Assembly (NCBI GenBank): GCA_014058105.1
Contig: JACGCM010001594.1
Coordinates: 682,001 to 746,000 of the forward strand
Direction of reading: 5' to 3'
Origin: Kingdonia uniflora
Lineage: Eukaryota; Streptophyta; Magnoliopsida; Ranunculales; Circaeasteraceae
Length of the DNA stretch: 64,000 bases
Positions 1-11,114 of this stretch are shown piece by piece. The translations under genes and the position numbers were made by a program. The notes under the pieces are model-generated. The model saw only the letters and a list, made by a program, of their open reading frames with translations, ran no database searches and was not told the origin of the DNA. Positions within the stretch are counted from its first letter, which is position 1; each line of letters starts with the position of its first letter.

Positions 1-535
1 AAACAATCACAAGGAGAGAAGCTCAAGGTCTTTGCAAAGATGTTTTTGGAGCTCGCAAGAAAAGTTGATAACCTGGATCTTAAAACAATTGTTACTGCTT
101 TCACTAATGCGCTCCAGCTCGATTGCAAAGCCAATGAGTATCTCTTCTTAAACAAACCCGCGACATTGGAGGGCATGATCACCAAGATCAATGGGTATGT
201 CGACTGGAAAGGATGATGGCCGAAAGGTATAAATCTACTAAATCCATCCTAAACATAAAATATTCAAATAAAAAATGCAACAATGAACCGAAGGAGGACT
301 AGGGTGATCAAAAGCGTTCTAAGGCAAATACTTACAAACCTCGAAAAGGCAATTTATTACCTAAGCCGGTCCTCCCCAAGATGAATGTCTGAATCTCTTT
401 AATTTTTCTAATTCATGCAAATGACAAGTTCTACCGTCTATCTTAGCCACTAGAACTGATTGAAGGCCGACCGTATTGTATGCATCACAAGGTAAATCAT
501 CATGATACTAATAACTGTTATGCTTTACAAAGGTT
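1..535 (+). pseudogene. gag C-terminal fragment of element A
   Basis: The first 210 bases translate into the end of a retrotransposon gag domain (ELARKVDNLD, then ATLEGMITKINGYVD). They align with element C at 41340-41500 (FLELARKVDNLDQKIVV, ATLEDM-like). A one-base loss near position 204, relative to C, breaks the frame and gives a stop at 211-213. A degraded C/H knuckle-like stretch follows at about 450-535 (YCMHHK...HDTNNCYALQ, after shifting frame). Gag would form the particle and bind RNA. The N-terminal part lies left of the window. Confidence 0.7.
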
Positions 536-860
536 GCAAGGAAGAACGAGTGGGCAAGATCATCTTACCTATCACCGCTGGACCAGCCACAATCGACGTC
601 GTATTCTACATAATTAATGTTAAATCTCGTTATCTTAGGATTATGGGCCGCTGTTGGATCCATAACATGGAAGCAATCGCTTCCACTTATTATCAAGCAC
701 TTTACTTCAAACACAATGATGACATATACAAAATTAAAGGCAGTCAAAAGCTTTACCAAGCTTGCGAGAATACCGTCTCTGCCATTCTAGATACGTCAGA
801 CAAATACGCTGCATAATAATTACAGAAATCTGGTCACATCGATGATCAGTCTTCAACATA
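536..860 (+). pseudogene. Protease C-terminal remnant of element A, catalytic part deleted
   Basis: An open stretch (502-816) ends with a segment typical of the region after the retropepsin active site in these elements (ITAGPATIDVVFY, then IMGRCWIHNMEA). It matches element C at 42319-42598 almost residue for residue. In C the gag knuckle and this segment are separated by about 490 bp that holds the active-site triplet region. In A they are joined directly near 535-541, so the catalytic Asp is gone. The segment is kept only as a fused fragment and cannot be active. Confidence 0.75.
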
Positions 861-2300
861 AGAACCTATATAGTACATAGACATTGATGGACCTAACAGA
901 GATACTTATATTTGTACCAAGCTAGTCCAGAATGATAAGGATGCCCTTATTCACTTCTTACAATTGAATCGAGACGTTTTTGCGTGGACTTTCAAAGAAA
1001 TGTCTGGGATCAATCCATCCAAGGCATGTCATAGATTGAGCATCAGCAACAACACCACGATAATCAAATAGAAATAGCGACGACTCTCACCTCATTTACA
1101 AGTGGAAGTCAATATTGAGATTGATAAGTTGAACACAGTGGGTTTCATTCGAGAAGCCAAGTATCCAGATTGGATCTCCAACATTATCGCAGTTCCAAAG
1201 AAAAATAGGAAGGTCCGAGTTTGTGTAGATTTTACCGATCTAAACAAACACACTCTGAAAGACAGTTTCCCTCTTCTAATCATTCATTAAATTCTTGATT
1301 CCACTGCAGGCCACGAACTCTTATCTATGATGGATGCTGCTTCTGGATATAATCAAATACCACTCTTAGAGACCGATCAAGAAAAAACCACTTTCATCAC
1401 TAAAAAGGGACTTTACTGTTACAAAGTCATGCCCTTCAGACTAAAGAACGTAGGCGTAACTTATCAACGGTTAATGACAATAATGTTCAAAGCACATTTA
1501 GGGAAAATTGTTGAAGTCTACATCGATGATCTCCTGTGCAAGAACTTATTGTCAAAGGACCATATCACAGATCTCTTCGCAATATTCAACATTCTACTTT
1601 CTTACAGGATACGGCTTAATCCAGATAAATGCCAATTCAAAGTGCATTTAGGAAATTTCCTCGGATATCTCATCAGCAAGAAAGGGATTGAGGCCGACCC
1701 AGATCAAATTCGGGCTCTCCTCAACATGCCCTCTCCAAGAATAACGAAGGATGTACACAAACTTATTGGTAAGATCGCTGCTATCAACCGATTAGTTTCT
1801 AAGTCTTCAGATTATTGTCGCTGGCTATTCCTACTACTCCAAGATTATTCCAAACGAGGAAAGATTCAGCCCAATGAACAGATTTAGTAGACATCAGAAT
1901 GCGAGGCAGCTTTTCAGGAACTCAAAACCTATCTGGGGAAGTCTCCCATCATGAGCACCCTGGTAAATAATGAGGAACTAATGATCTACCCAGCAGTTAC
2001 AAATACTTCTCTCAGCTTGGTTCTCATTCGACTTGAGGGGAAGGTCAAAAAGCTAGTCTATTTTGCCAGTAAGACTCTCACTCCAGTGAAAACGAGGTAT
2101 TCTAAAATTAGGAGACTCCTTGTAACTCTTGTTTACACTTTATAGAAAATTAAGCACTACTTCCAAGCCCATTCCATCAATGTCATGACGAACTACCCAC
2201 TCTGGGAGGTTTTATCTATAAAAGAAAAATTACAAAGAGTGCAGCAATTGTCAGCCAGTTTAGGCGAACATGATATCAAGTTTGAACAATGCCATTCATA
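861..2300 (+). pseudogene. Reverse transcriptase and first RNase H of element A
   Basis: The region shows the Ty3/gypsy RT order: FIREAKYPDWISNI (near 1147), VCVDFTDLNKHT (near 1222), MMDAASGYNQIP (1327-1362), then the catalytic YIDD at 1519-1530, LGYLISKKGIEADP and the connection/RNase H part to about 2290. Three of the breaks are a stop at 1288-1290, a stop after EQI at about 1885, and one after VYTL at about 2143; further stops lie near 1071. RT would copy the element RNA into DNA in the particle. All recognisable RT motifs survive in sense, so decay is mainly by point mutations. Confidence 0.88.
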
Positions 2301-2309
2301 GAAAGGTTA

Positions 2310-2860
2310 GGCCATTATCGATTTTCTCATGAATTTTCCTGTATAAGATCCCGATTGGGAGGAGTACGATCCTGACCTTATAGAAGAAATTACAAAAGAT
2401 CCATCCACTAAAGCATTTGACAAACGAGCTGAATGGATTACAAGGAAAGGGTGGAAACTTCTTACAGACGGTTTAGCAGGACCCGCCGGGACAAGAATTA
2501 GAATCGTATTGATTACCCATTGCAACGAAAGAATTAAGAAATTGATCTGCTTAGATTATGAAGCCCCCAATAATGTCACAGAATACAAAGCTCTAATTCA
2601 TGGACTCGACCTCCTACTCGAGCTTGACGTCCTCGATCTCTCAGTCTATATAGATTCTTTACTCATCATCCACCACTACTCAGAGCAATATAAGAAAAAT
2701 GGAAAGATGATAGATTATGCAGCCCTCGTTGTTGATAAGATAAGCAGATTCGCGAAAGCTACTCGCGACTATTTACCTTAAGGTAAGGATAGACATTCTG
2801 ATTCCTTAGCTTATTTACTCGGGGTCTTGGGTACAGAAACACGATATCTATAAATAAAAG
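2310..2860 (+). pseudogene. Archaeal-type RNase H (aRNH) domain of element A
   Basis: After the first RNase H there is a second RNase H-like stretch: WKLLTDGLAGPAG (near 2452) carries the first acidic residue, VTEYKALIHGL (2575-2610) the Glu, YIDSLL (2647-2664) the next Asp, and HSDSLAYL (about 2790-2820) the last. Known: this duplicated, archaeal-type RNase H marks the Tat lineage of plant Ty3/gypsy. A stop after DYLP (2779-2781) interrupts it. The AEY motif normally seen reads TEY here, as in many diverged copies. Confidence 0.8.
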
Positions 2861-4187
2861 TGATATCCACCCCCAACATTGATCTCCATTCCGTATACAC
2901 GATCAATACCAAGGGCGATAAAGATGAAGACAACGATTGGTAAAATCCCTTTATTGCTTACCTTGGCCTGAAAAACAAATGTGACGACCCCTTCCAACAG
3001 ATCTAAAAGAGCACCGGTAGTTGATAAAAAACTCCAAACATTACACAGTTTAGAACGGTCATCTATATCGTCGCTCAATCAGAGGGCCTTAACTTAAGTG
3101 CCTCTCGAAGAAGAAAGCAGATGGGTTGCTCAAAGAATTACATGAAGGAACTTGTGGCTCCCATTACGCAGGTCAATCACTTGTTAACATAACAATCACA
3201 CTAGGAGTATTCTGGCTAGGAATACACATACAAGCTGAAGAATACTCACGCAAATGTGATACATGTCAACGACATGGACACATGATCCGCGTCCCTGTAT
3301 TTGAGCTACATGTAAGCAATGTGTTCTGGCCATTCAAGCGATGGATGCTTGATCTGGGCGAAGAATTTGCAAATACTTCAAGTAACTGATGTTTCTTACT
3401 CATAACAATTGATTATTTTATGAAATAGGTAAAAGCAGTTCCTTTATGTCGAACTAAAGAAGAAGAGGTCATCTCTTTTATCGGGGAACACATTATCACA
3501 TGGTTCGAATGCCCCCACCATATTTGGATCGATAACGGGCCACAATTTGTTAGGGAAAAGGTCGTAGCCTTCCTCAACAAACAAAACATAATCCATTCAT
3601 CATCCAATCCATACTACCCACAAGGTAATGACCAAGCTGAAATTACCAACAAAACCATAGTAGATGGGCTCATGAAAAGGCTTTAATCACAAAAGAAAGA
3701 GAGCTGGATACGAGAGCTCTTTCATGTCTTATGGGCATACCGTACTACTCCACGACAATCAACTGGTTGTTCCCCCTTCTTCTTGGCTTATGGCATAAAA
3801 GTTGTCATTCCTATAGAAAATTACCATCCTGTCAGAGATTATGAGCTTACCGACAAAGAAAATGAGTTTGAACTGGCCTGCAATTTGAACTGGATTGATG
3901 AAACTAGGGAATGTACTATTGCCAACCTAGGTCGATATTGTCATATGTTAGCCAACTCATACAATAGACGAGTCCGAAGCCGCGAGTTCCAAATTGACGA
4001 TCTCATCCTCAGAGAAATCCTACAATACAGAAAAGAAGTGCATGCTGGGAAACTCGCAAAAAATTGGGAATGTCCATTCCTCATCGTGGGTCGAACTGGT
4101 CTGGGATCGTACTATCTCATGATGGAATAAGGAATCCAAATCCCCAATCCATGGAACACTAGGCGATTGAAGCGATATTATCGTTAA
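2861..4187 (+). pseudogene. Integrase of element A
   Basis: The zinc-binding HHCC part is at 3126-3280 (LHEGTCGSH ... CDTCQ). The catalytic core follows: Asp in RWMLDL (near 3340), Asp in IDNGPQF (near 3526), and Glu in NDQAEITNKTI (near 3630). The C-terminal segment (NWECPFLIVGRTG, about 4050-4095) resembles the GPY/F module of gypsy integrases. The frame ends NPWNTRRLKRYYR with a stop at 4185-4187. Breaks include a stop after SSN at about 3387, one after the FMK of the core, and a stop near 3684. It would insert the cDNA copy into the genome. The CACTA element begins 32 bp after the stop. Confidence 0.88.
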
Positions 4188-4219
4188 ATCCCTAATTTCT
4201 CCACTCCAGAATACTCCAT

Positions 4220-4512
4220 CACTGTAACAAATACGGTTATTTACGTCACTAAAAAAGTGACGTGAAAAAGAAATAACGTCACTTTTGCAAGCGACGTTGA
4301 CCAAGGCGACTTGGTTAGTACTATGTATTTACGTCACTTTTTTAATGATGTTTTTATGCTAAAAAAGTGAGCTTAAAAGTATTATTTCATTAAATAATTT
4401 ATGTTTATTCACGTCATTTAAAAGTGACGTAATAGGTACATTTTTACGTCAGCTAAGAAATGACGTAATATAGGTATCCTTGTCACATTAAAAGTGACAT
4501 AATTGAAGAATT
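4220..4512 (+). repeat. Left terminal and subterminal repeats of the CACTA element
   Basis: Terminal CACTGTAACAAATA followed by about ten direct and inverted copies of ACGTCAC/GTGACGT and one-base variants (for example near 4242, 4257, 4276, 4292, 4331, 4411, 4426, 4446, 4461, 4492). In this superfamily such subterminal motifs are transposase binding sites. Confidence 0.7.
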
Positions 4513-5370
4513 AACATCATGTAAAAAGTGATAGAGATACATAAAACAAAGAAATCTACATCACCGTAAAAGCGATATTAATGGTTTGAAATTCAAAAAT
4601 AATAATAATTAATTGCCCTGCAGGTCTTGTATCTCATGCTATGCATATGAGGCACTTCAGCTGGAAGGTAGCCACTTGCCTACATTTATACAAGATTTGT
4701 AACTATACTCAAGTAATAGAAATACCTAAAAATAAATCAATATGTGTAGTACTTTTCAATAAAAAAAGAAACATATATTAATGTACTGTAATGTCATACA
4801 TGTTGATTTCAAGTGCAATAACAATCACGCTTACAACCCAATCTCTATGTATTTATAATAAAATTAAAACCAAGGAATCTAGAAACACTGAGTGACACTA
4901 ACATAGAGCCATAAACCACTCTGAGATAAAAAAAAAGGAAGAAGAAATGAAATGAAGATTCACCTACATTTATTTCTCCACTTTAAACTACCAAGGAAAC
5001 AAACATGGCTCTCTAATGTTGGTCATTGATGCAATAGCCTACCAAGACTTGGACATAATTTTCATTGCCCTCAACGCTATCCTTACTACTCTTGCTTTCA
5101 TCTACATGTGAGACATGATCTTTAGTTGATCTACATAGAGAAGAAGAAGAAATAATTAAATACATGATCATCCAGAGAAAATAAAGATACATATATTAAA
5201 AGTAAAAAAGAGAGGACATTAAGAATATAAAACTTACAATTTTTGTTTCTTAGAGTTGTTCTTCAGACCATATTCATGGCTATTTTCTGGTATTCCTTTG
5301 TCAGAGAATGCATATCAAAGGTGGGAATTTAACTGAATCTACTTGGGTCGGAATTTGAGAGTTTTACCTC
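4513..5370. other. CACTA interior without recognisable gene
   Basis: AT-rich sequence between the subterminal repeats and the stop codon of the cyclin fragment. It may be the 3' flank of the captured cyclin gene. I see no long open frame, RNA gene or repeat here. Confidence 0.5.
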
Positions 5371-5703
5371 TTAGTCCATATCAAATGGTTTATTTAGATT
5401 CACCCTCTTAAAATCTGAATCTGCCTGAGAAGAATTTGCACTTGACACCGCTGGTAACTCGTCACTTTTATAGCTCAAGCATGTGACATCTAGCACTCCT
5501 ATTGGGTTCTGGGGTACAGATTGAACTGCCGCACTTCTTTGAAGCTCATGAATAAGTTCAAGACACTTGAAAACTCTCTCCTATATATCCAAAATAAATT
5601 CCCCATTTAATCAATATACAAACACTTCAAGGATAATAATAAAAAGATGAGCAAAGGCATTAGTATGATTGAGTAGTTCACCTTTTGTACATTTTTTATA
5701 AAG

Positions 5704-5719
5704 CAAGGTTCATACTTGT
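5704..5719 (+). repeat. Left target-site duplication of the LINE
   Basis: CAAGGTTCATACTTGT, identical to 7320-7335. It is cyclin exon sequence (KYEPC on the minus strand), and the LINE poly(A) abuts it. Confidence 0.9.
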
Positions 5720-7319
5720 TTTTTTTTTACTGGTAAGCTAGGGTTGAAAGCAGTCCCCCCAGCTATTTAGAAAAAGGAATATATAAAAATGAGCTCTCAA
5801 TGAGGACAAGCTCAAAAAAAGAAAATTTAAAAGATGTAAAAGCTACTAAGAAACAAACCTACAGACTCCAAAAGGATTATGCAACACTAGTAAGTAATAG
5901 ACTTCAAGTCTTCAGCAAAGGAGCTCAAAATGAACACCATGCATCCATAGTGACCAGATCCATAGGCATCATCAACTAGGAAGTAAAGGATAACATCAGC
6001 TATGAACGCATTAGCAACAAGGGAGTAAGGTACTGTAATGATAGCATCATGGTCCATAATTACAAAAGTACTATACTCCATAATGAAATGGCAGTGCAGT
6101 ACTCCATATTACAACAGTAATCCACAGTAGCAATAAAATAAACAACATACTCAAAGTACAAATAGTCACAGGTACTGCTATTGTTCCCTGCATTTCCCCA
6201 AGAGAGCAGTAGGCCTAACCCTTCCTTGTTGGTCTCAACAACAAAAATAGAAAATAATTCAGGATGTCTGGAACAGACAATTGTACAACCATAGTCAAAC
6301 TGAATTTCAGTGTCTTGAGTAGATCTTTCCTTGAGCATCTTCACTAAGAATGGATATGAAAGCATCTGGAAATGAGTTATTATCCAAAGTAACAGCACCT
6401 GTTATAGGAGCTTGGGCAGCCAAGAAATGGGCACTCCTATTAGTTTCTTTCCAAATCAAACAAGCAGAGAAGCTTACAAATGACCCCATTTCCTTATAAA
6501 TATTGCTTAGAAGGTATCTGCAGCTTCAAGGAACTTCACAAGATTTCAAAACATAGTGGAGGCAATCATTAGAGGTTGTAGCCAGACAAATATTTCTGAT
6601 ACTTTTTTCATTACAAAGAGAAAGACCCTTGAGGATGCTATGAAGAATATTGTGGACAATGTTGTTACTTCCAGATTTACCCCAAAAAGCCTGAATGCAA
6701 ACCCCATGATGATTTCTCAAAGTGCCTCCAATCCCCCCACTGTTAACTCCATCAACATTGGGCATGCATTGATCAGGTGAAGGATGTCTCCAACTAACAT
6801 AATTGATCTCCTTCCTGGAAAAGATCGGTCTGATTCCCCAAGAATTATAGATCTTCCTGGCAACATTGGATTGCTTTACATTCTTTATCTTCAAAGAAAA
6901 AAGAGAAGTTAGCTCAAAAATAGTAGAATCAAAGATAATTTAAGAAGTGCATTCCTATTCCTAAAGATTCTATTGCATCTTTTAATCCAGAGATGATACA
7001 GTAATGTTTTATAGGCAGCAAAGATAATTTGGGAAAGAATCTCCTTATTATTTATCCCCTTAAGCCATTTAGATTCATCAATAAAGTTAAGAGGAGTTCT
7101 ACTGGTAGTGCATTTAATAAGAAGCCTCTTCCGCAATTTTTTTGTGAGGGCACAATCTATCATAAAATGAGCAGTACTTTCAGGATAGAGTCTGCAAAAA
7201 CTACAAACAGAGTTTTGAAGCACTCTTCTTTGAACAAGTTTATCCTGAGTCATAAGGGCTCCACTAAAGGCTTTCCATGTAATAAGGTTGCTTTTAGGAG
7301 TAGAAAGATTGTTCCAACA
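5720..7319 (-). mobile_element. 5'-truncated L1-type LINE inserted in the cyclin exon
   Basis: Flanked by a perfect 16-bp direct repeat and ending, on the minus strand, in a short poly(A) (T run at 5719-5728). It retains only the end of ORF2. The zinc-binding RVT domain lies at about 7319-6920 (TWKAFSGALMTQDKL, SVCSFCRLYPES, AHFMIDC, a CxxC...H...C pattern). A RNase H-like domain follows at about 6790-6310 (MPNVDGVNSGGIGGTLRNHH and the HFLAAQAP end). The rest to 5729 is 3' untranslated sequence. Truncation at the 5' end is normal for target-primed reverse transcription. Confidence 0.88.
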
Positions 7320-7335
7320 CAAGGTTCATACTTGT
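7320..7335 (+). repeat. Right target-site duplication of the LINE
   Basis: CAAGGTTCATACTTGT, identical to 5704-5719. It marks the 5' truncation point of the LINE. Confidence 0.9.
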
Positions 7336-7906
7336 CAAGGTTGGTTTCCCTTATTATTGATATTGACACTGCTGCAGCAACCTCAGAAGGCTTGAATTCC
7401 AAGTATTCAATCCCTATATTGATTTCCCACATAACATTGATTAAGCTTTTGCTCCAATATACTTTGTTTCATATCAAAAGAGTGAAGATTTTGGAAGAAA
7501 AAGAAGAGACGAAAAATACCTCTAGTTAGCCTTAAAATGAGCTCAACTAATCGAGATATCTGTGAGCTTGGTGGAGGTAGATCATCATTGTTCTTACGAA
7601 AGAAGTAGTCCATGAAAGTGAAAGGTGTCACATCTCTCATTCTCCACTTCAATGTGCCCAACACTAGAAGCTCCATTCTCTGTATAGCTTTAGCTTCGAA
7701 GATGAACTTGCATTCCTTAACCTTCAAGTAAAACCATAACAATTCAGGAATATACACATGACTAACAATATAAAAAACATCTCAAAAAAGTCTATATGTT
7801 TTTGAACCTGTAAATCTACAGATAGATGCACTTCTATCTCCTCCATTTTGGTTGCTAAGGATAAACAAGCTACAGCTAACAACTGCATTATCCAAGCTTT
7901 CCCTCT

Positions 7907-9459
7907 CTACATAAACATACAAACAATGAACACAATCAACATATGAAACTAGTAAACTAAATTAGCTAATGAAGAATACACATGTGTACTTGCAAATCTA
8001 TAAATTTGCAGCAGAAATACCAATAAACAAAATGTAAGTTGTAGCCAAATATCTATGATATCATCTGCAGCGCAGCAGTGGCCTAAGTTGAATGAGAAAA
8101 CAAAGATTCCTAGAGGTTCAAAAAATATCAAGGGTTGTCAAATATGTAGAGGCACCTCATTAGGCAATGAAGACTACAATGGACATACCTGAATAATGGT
8201 TAAACAATAATAGTTCACAGTAGAGTAAAAAATGTAAGTAAAATGTGAATAAACTTTTACCACCAATGATATGGTGGAATATACATTGTTACGTTTAAAG
8301 TATAATATTTTTTTCTCTGAAGATTTTCGAGGGAAAATATGTATTAAGTTGGTACTTTCAGTACATTTAGAATGTGGTGCACTAACATCGTAAATCCCTA
8401 TTAAATCAATTATTGTATGGAGTACACTTAGGGCATGCCTGTTTCTTTGCAAATAGAGGTACATTTTATGACTAGATGCAAATACGCCAAATTGCTTAAC
8501 ATTATATGGCTAGGCAATGCATTAGAATTGATGGGTCCAGACTATCTATGAAGGTGTTAACTATCTGAAAATTGGTTGGGTATTGCGGTAAAAATGAATC
8601 CATCGTTCTCCAACCGCGCTCTTCAGGCCTTCATTTTTCTTCTCACTGGAGTTAGGGGAACAAGCACGCTAGGATGCCGAAAGCTAGGAGCTATGAGTTT
8701 CTTCGGGTTTCCATATTACTTTGTACAGGTATGACATTGACATTGACAATCAGAAAGGAGAGAATTCCATTTAAAGTGAATCTCCAAGAAAGTTGTCCGA
8801 AAGATAACGGGTAAACTATTTTTGATTCATAATTTTACTATAACGTCAACAATACTTTCACGAGATTGATACTTTTCATCTTTATCTAAATTTTAATAAG
8901 TTTCTAAACAACAATGGACTAAACACATTATTCACATAATAGAAAGACCCCTTACCAACTTTTCTTGCGCAATATGCTAGAGAGGTTGAGCTCTCATACA
9001 CCATTCCTTACTGTAAGAGATCAATGCTTTGCAAGTCTGCAAAATGTATGAAGTTGAATGCTTGGCCATCTTTTCCGGTGGAAGAACATTGAATTTTGGG
9101 TGAATTACTTTATAAAATACCATATGGCGTCCAGTTGGAGCATTCAATAAGCCATATTCCAAAAGTATCCTACAATTAGATTTTGTTCTCCATTCAGCCA
9201 GATACCATGATCTACGGGCACAATATCACTCCTAGTAATGGCCTTGAGTTGTCCAGGATAGTGAAGGCCTTGCCCAAACCCATACTCAACTTGGCAATAA
9301 AACTCTAACTTTGAGCTCAACTAAGGCTTGAAATATGCTAATATACCTTCAGCAAAACTAAATTGTTACTCTTCAGCTCAGCCTCGAATAAAACCATTGT
9401 GTTCTGATCAGATAAGGAATGGATTCAAAACATAAATAGTGGAAGGTTCAATGTAAGAA
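7907..9459. other. CACTA interior between the cyclin and PPR fragments
   Basis: No recognisable exon. I looked for the upstream cyclin-box exon (a DRFL-like motif) on the minus strand and did not see it. A 61-codon minus-strand frame (8977-9162) shows no family I know. This may be cyclin intron, PPR downstream flank, or CACTA filler. Confidence 0.4.
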
Positions 9460-10615
9460 TTATAGATCGAGTCCTTCTTCAAGTATATTAGGCACATATC
9501 CAAATCTTCTCATGTTGTCTGATAAACCATCCACCACGCCTAAAATATCATTCACTTTATCATTTAACATAGCTTCTGCTCCAAACCTGTAAACCTTATT
9601 CCTTAGTTCAATCCAACTATTCCCCGAATATGTTTTCAATCCTCTATTTTTTACAATCTTTCCTTGTCCCAACACCATGCACTCGCATACAAATTTATAA
9701 GCTGTAAGAAGGTTGCAGCGTAGTCTGGTTCCAAGAACAACAAGCTGTCTGCACATGGACTCCAATGCGGACATTTCCATGAAGCCTTGAAGAAGAAAGG
9801 AGTAAGCCCCATATAACCGCATTGGGACTAATGGGCATCTTCTGGATGAACTCCAAGGCCTCGTCGAGTAGGCCACATCATCCTAAAAGATCCACAATGC
9901 ATGAGTAGTGATTCATGGCAGCTTGCACCCCGTGTTGAAATATTGAACTGAAGCAAACATGACCTTCTTTAACTAGACCTGCATAACAACATGATGAGAG
10001 GATGCCAAGGAAAGTGATTGCATCCGGTTCAATTTTTCCTTTCTCCATTTCTTCGAACAGATTTATAGCTCGCTCGGCAAGTCCGTGCTGAGCCTACCTG
10101 ACAAGCATAGAGTTCCATGATATCAAATCCCTTCTTAGAATACATAGAAATAATTGCATTGGCAACATGAGTGTACAACTCAAAACTCATTCGAATAGTT
10201 TGACCATGAGCATTTTCCCCATGTCCAAAAACACTAGTAAATAAACTCGTCAGCGTATAATCGTTTGGTTTCAATGCTGAACATCTCATCCGATGGTAAA
10301 GCTCCAAGCATATTTCAATCTCCCAATGTTGTGCAAAGCTTGCAATCATCGCTGTCCACGTCACAGCATTCCTCACAGACATTTTATCAAACACATTATA
10401 AGAACTATTCAAATCCCCACATCTCGAATACAAACTAATCAACGAGCTCTCAATGTACACATACACATCAAACCCAGTTTTAACTGCTAAACAATGAAGC
10501 TGAACCCCAACTTTTAAATCCTGCGTAAAGGCATAAGAACTCAAAACACGCGAAAGGGTACTCTCATGACATCTGCCTTAGTTTCTTCTTTACTCATTGT
10601 GCTACTAAAACTTCA
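9460..10615 (-). pseudogene. PLS-class PPR protein fragment with E/E+ C-terminus
   Basis: The upstream frame (about 10600-10110) shows repeat motifs: GVQLHCLAVKTGFDVYVY, SLISLYSRCGDLNSSYNVF and NAVTWTAMIASFAQHWEIE, then PNDYTLTSLF. After breaks, another frame near 9930-9780 reads [20 protein letters not shown], and the last frame ends in the E-type segment SWIELRNKVYRFGAE and NILEEGLDL with a stop at 9460-9462. These features are typical of organelle RNA-editing PPR proteins in plants. Frame changes and a stop at LLG-stop-CG show it is broken. It lies on the same strand as the cyclin fragment inside the CACTA. Confidence 0.83.
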
Positions 10616-11114
10616 GTCAAGAATTTCATCAAATACATTGTGGGGTTCGTCATTTATGGATTTACGACCACCCTATTGCTCCGATTCCACTAAATCCTGC
10701 ATACAAGCTTGTATGAGGCGAAGATGGTTGTAAGGGCTTATAGAAAAAAACATAACTTACCTTGAACCCAATCTAATGAGTTTCCCCAATCTGAAATTGG
10801 GATGACGATGATGGCAGAGAGAAATCGAAAAGACAAAGATTGTAGAGATAAGTTGAGAAGATGAAGATTAGGGCTCGGGCTCGATTCAACCTCCATGGTT
10901 GATGGCTCCTCCTTTGAGTTTCCCTCAATTCCTTCAAGTTTAGGGCTCCTAATCCCATTGTAGTAAGGTTTTACAATTCTTCTCTCTTTTACGGTTAATC
11001 TCCACAAAAATCTCCTCAAAAACTCAATTCCCATGACAAATTGTTTTGCGCTTCTCTAACTTTGGCCTCATGGGGTTTTTTAACATTAAAACAAAGAGAA
11101 ACCACGTTAGGGAG
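10616..11114. other. CACTA interior next to the right end
   Basis: A minus-strand frame of 98 codons (10738-11034) has no recognisable domain and overlaps a second frame. It may be the start region of a captured gene or chance. Nothing else is supported here. Confidence 0.35.

Larger units (their letters stand above)
5371..7906 (-). pseudogene. D-type cyclin gene fragment (C-terminal exons), split by a LINE
   Basis: Four exons on the minus strand. Exon a (7808-7906) gives RGKAWIMQLLAVACLSLA; exon b (7520-7721) gives VKECKFIFEAKAIQRMELL and FTFMDYFFRK. Exon c (7413 to 7336, resuming 5719-5682 after the LINE) gives GIEYLEFKPSEVAAAV. Exon d (5371-5580) gives ERVFKCLELIHELQRS and PQNPIGVLDVTCLSYKSD, with a stop at 5371-5373. 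GT...AG junctions fit at each border. These are hallmarks of plant D-type cyclins, which activate CDKs at G1/S. The N-terminal exons with the Rb-binding LxCxE motif and the first half of the cyclin box were not found. Introns are kept, so capture was at DNA level. It cannot make a full cyclin. Confidence 0.85.

Noticed and set aside
7029..7529. Plus-strand 166-codon frame as a gene
   Set aside because: It is opposite to the LINE zinc-binding domain and the cyclin exons, which explain the sequence better.
8977..9162. Minus-strand 61-codon frame as a gene
   Set aside because: No family recognised, no neighbouring exons in frame.
10738..11034. Minus-strand 98-codon frame as the start of the PPR gene
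   Set aside because: No PPR motif or targeting peptide can be shown, and it overlaps another frame equally open.
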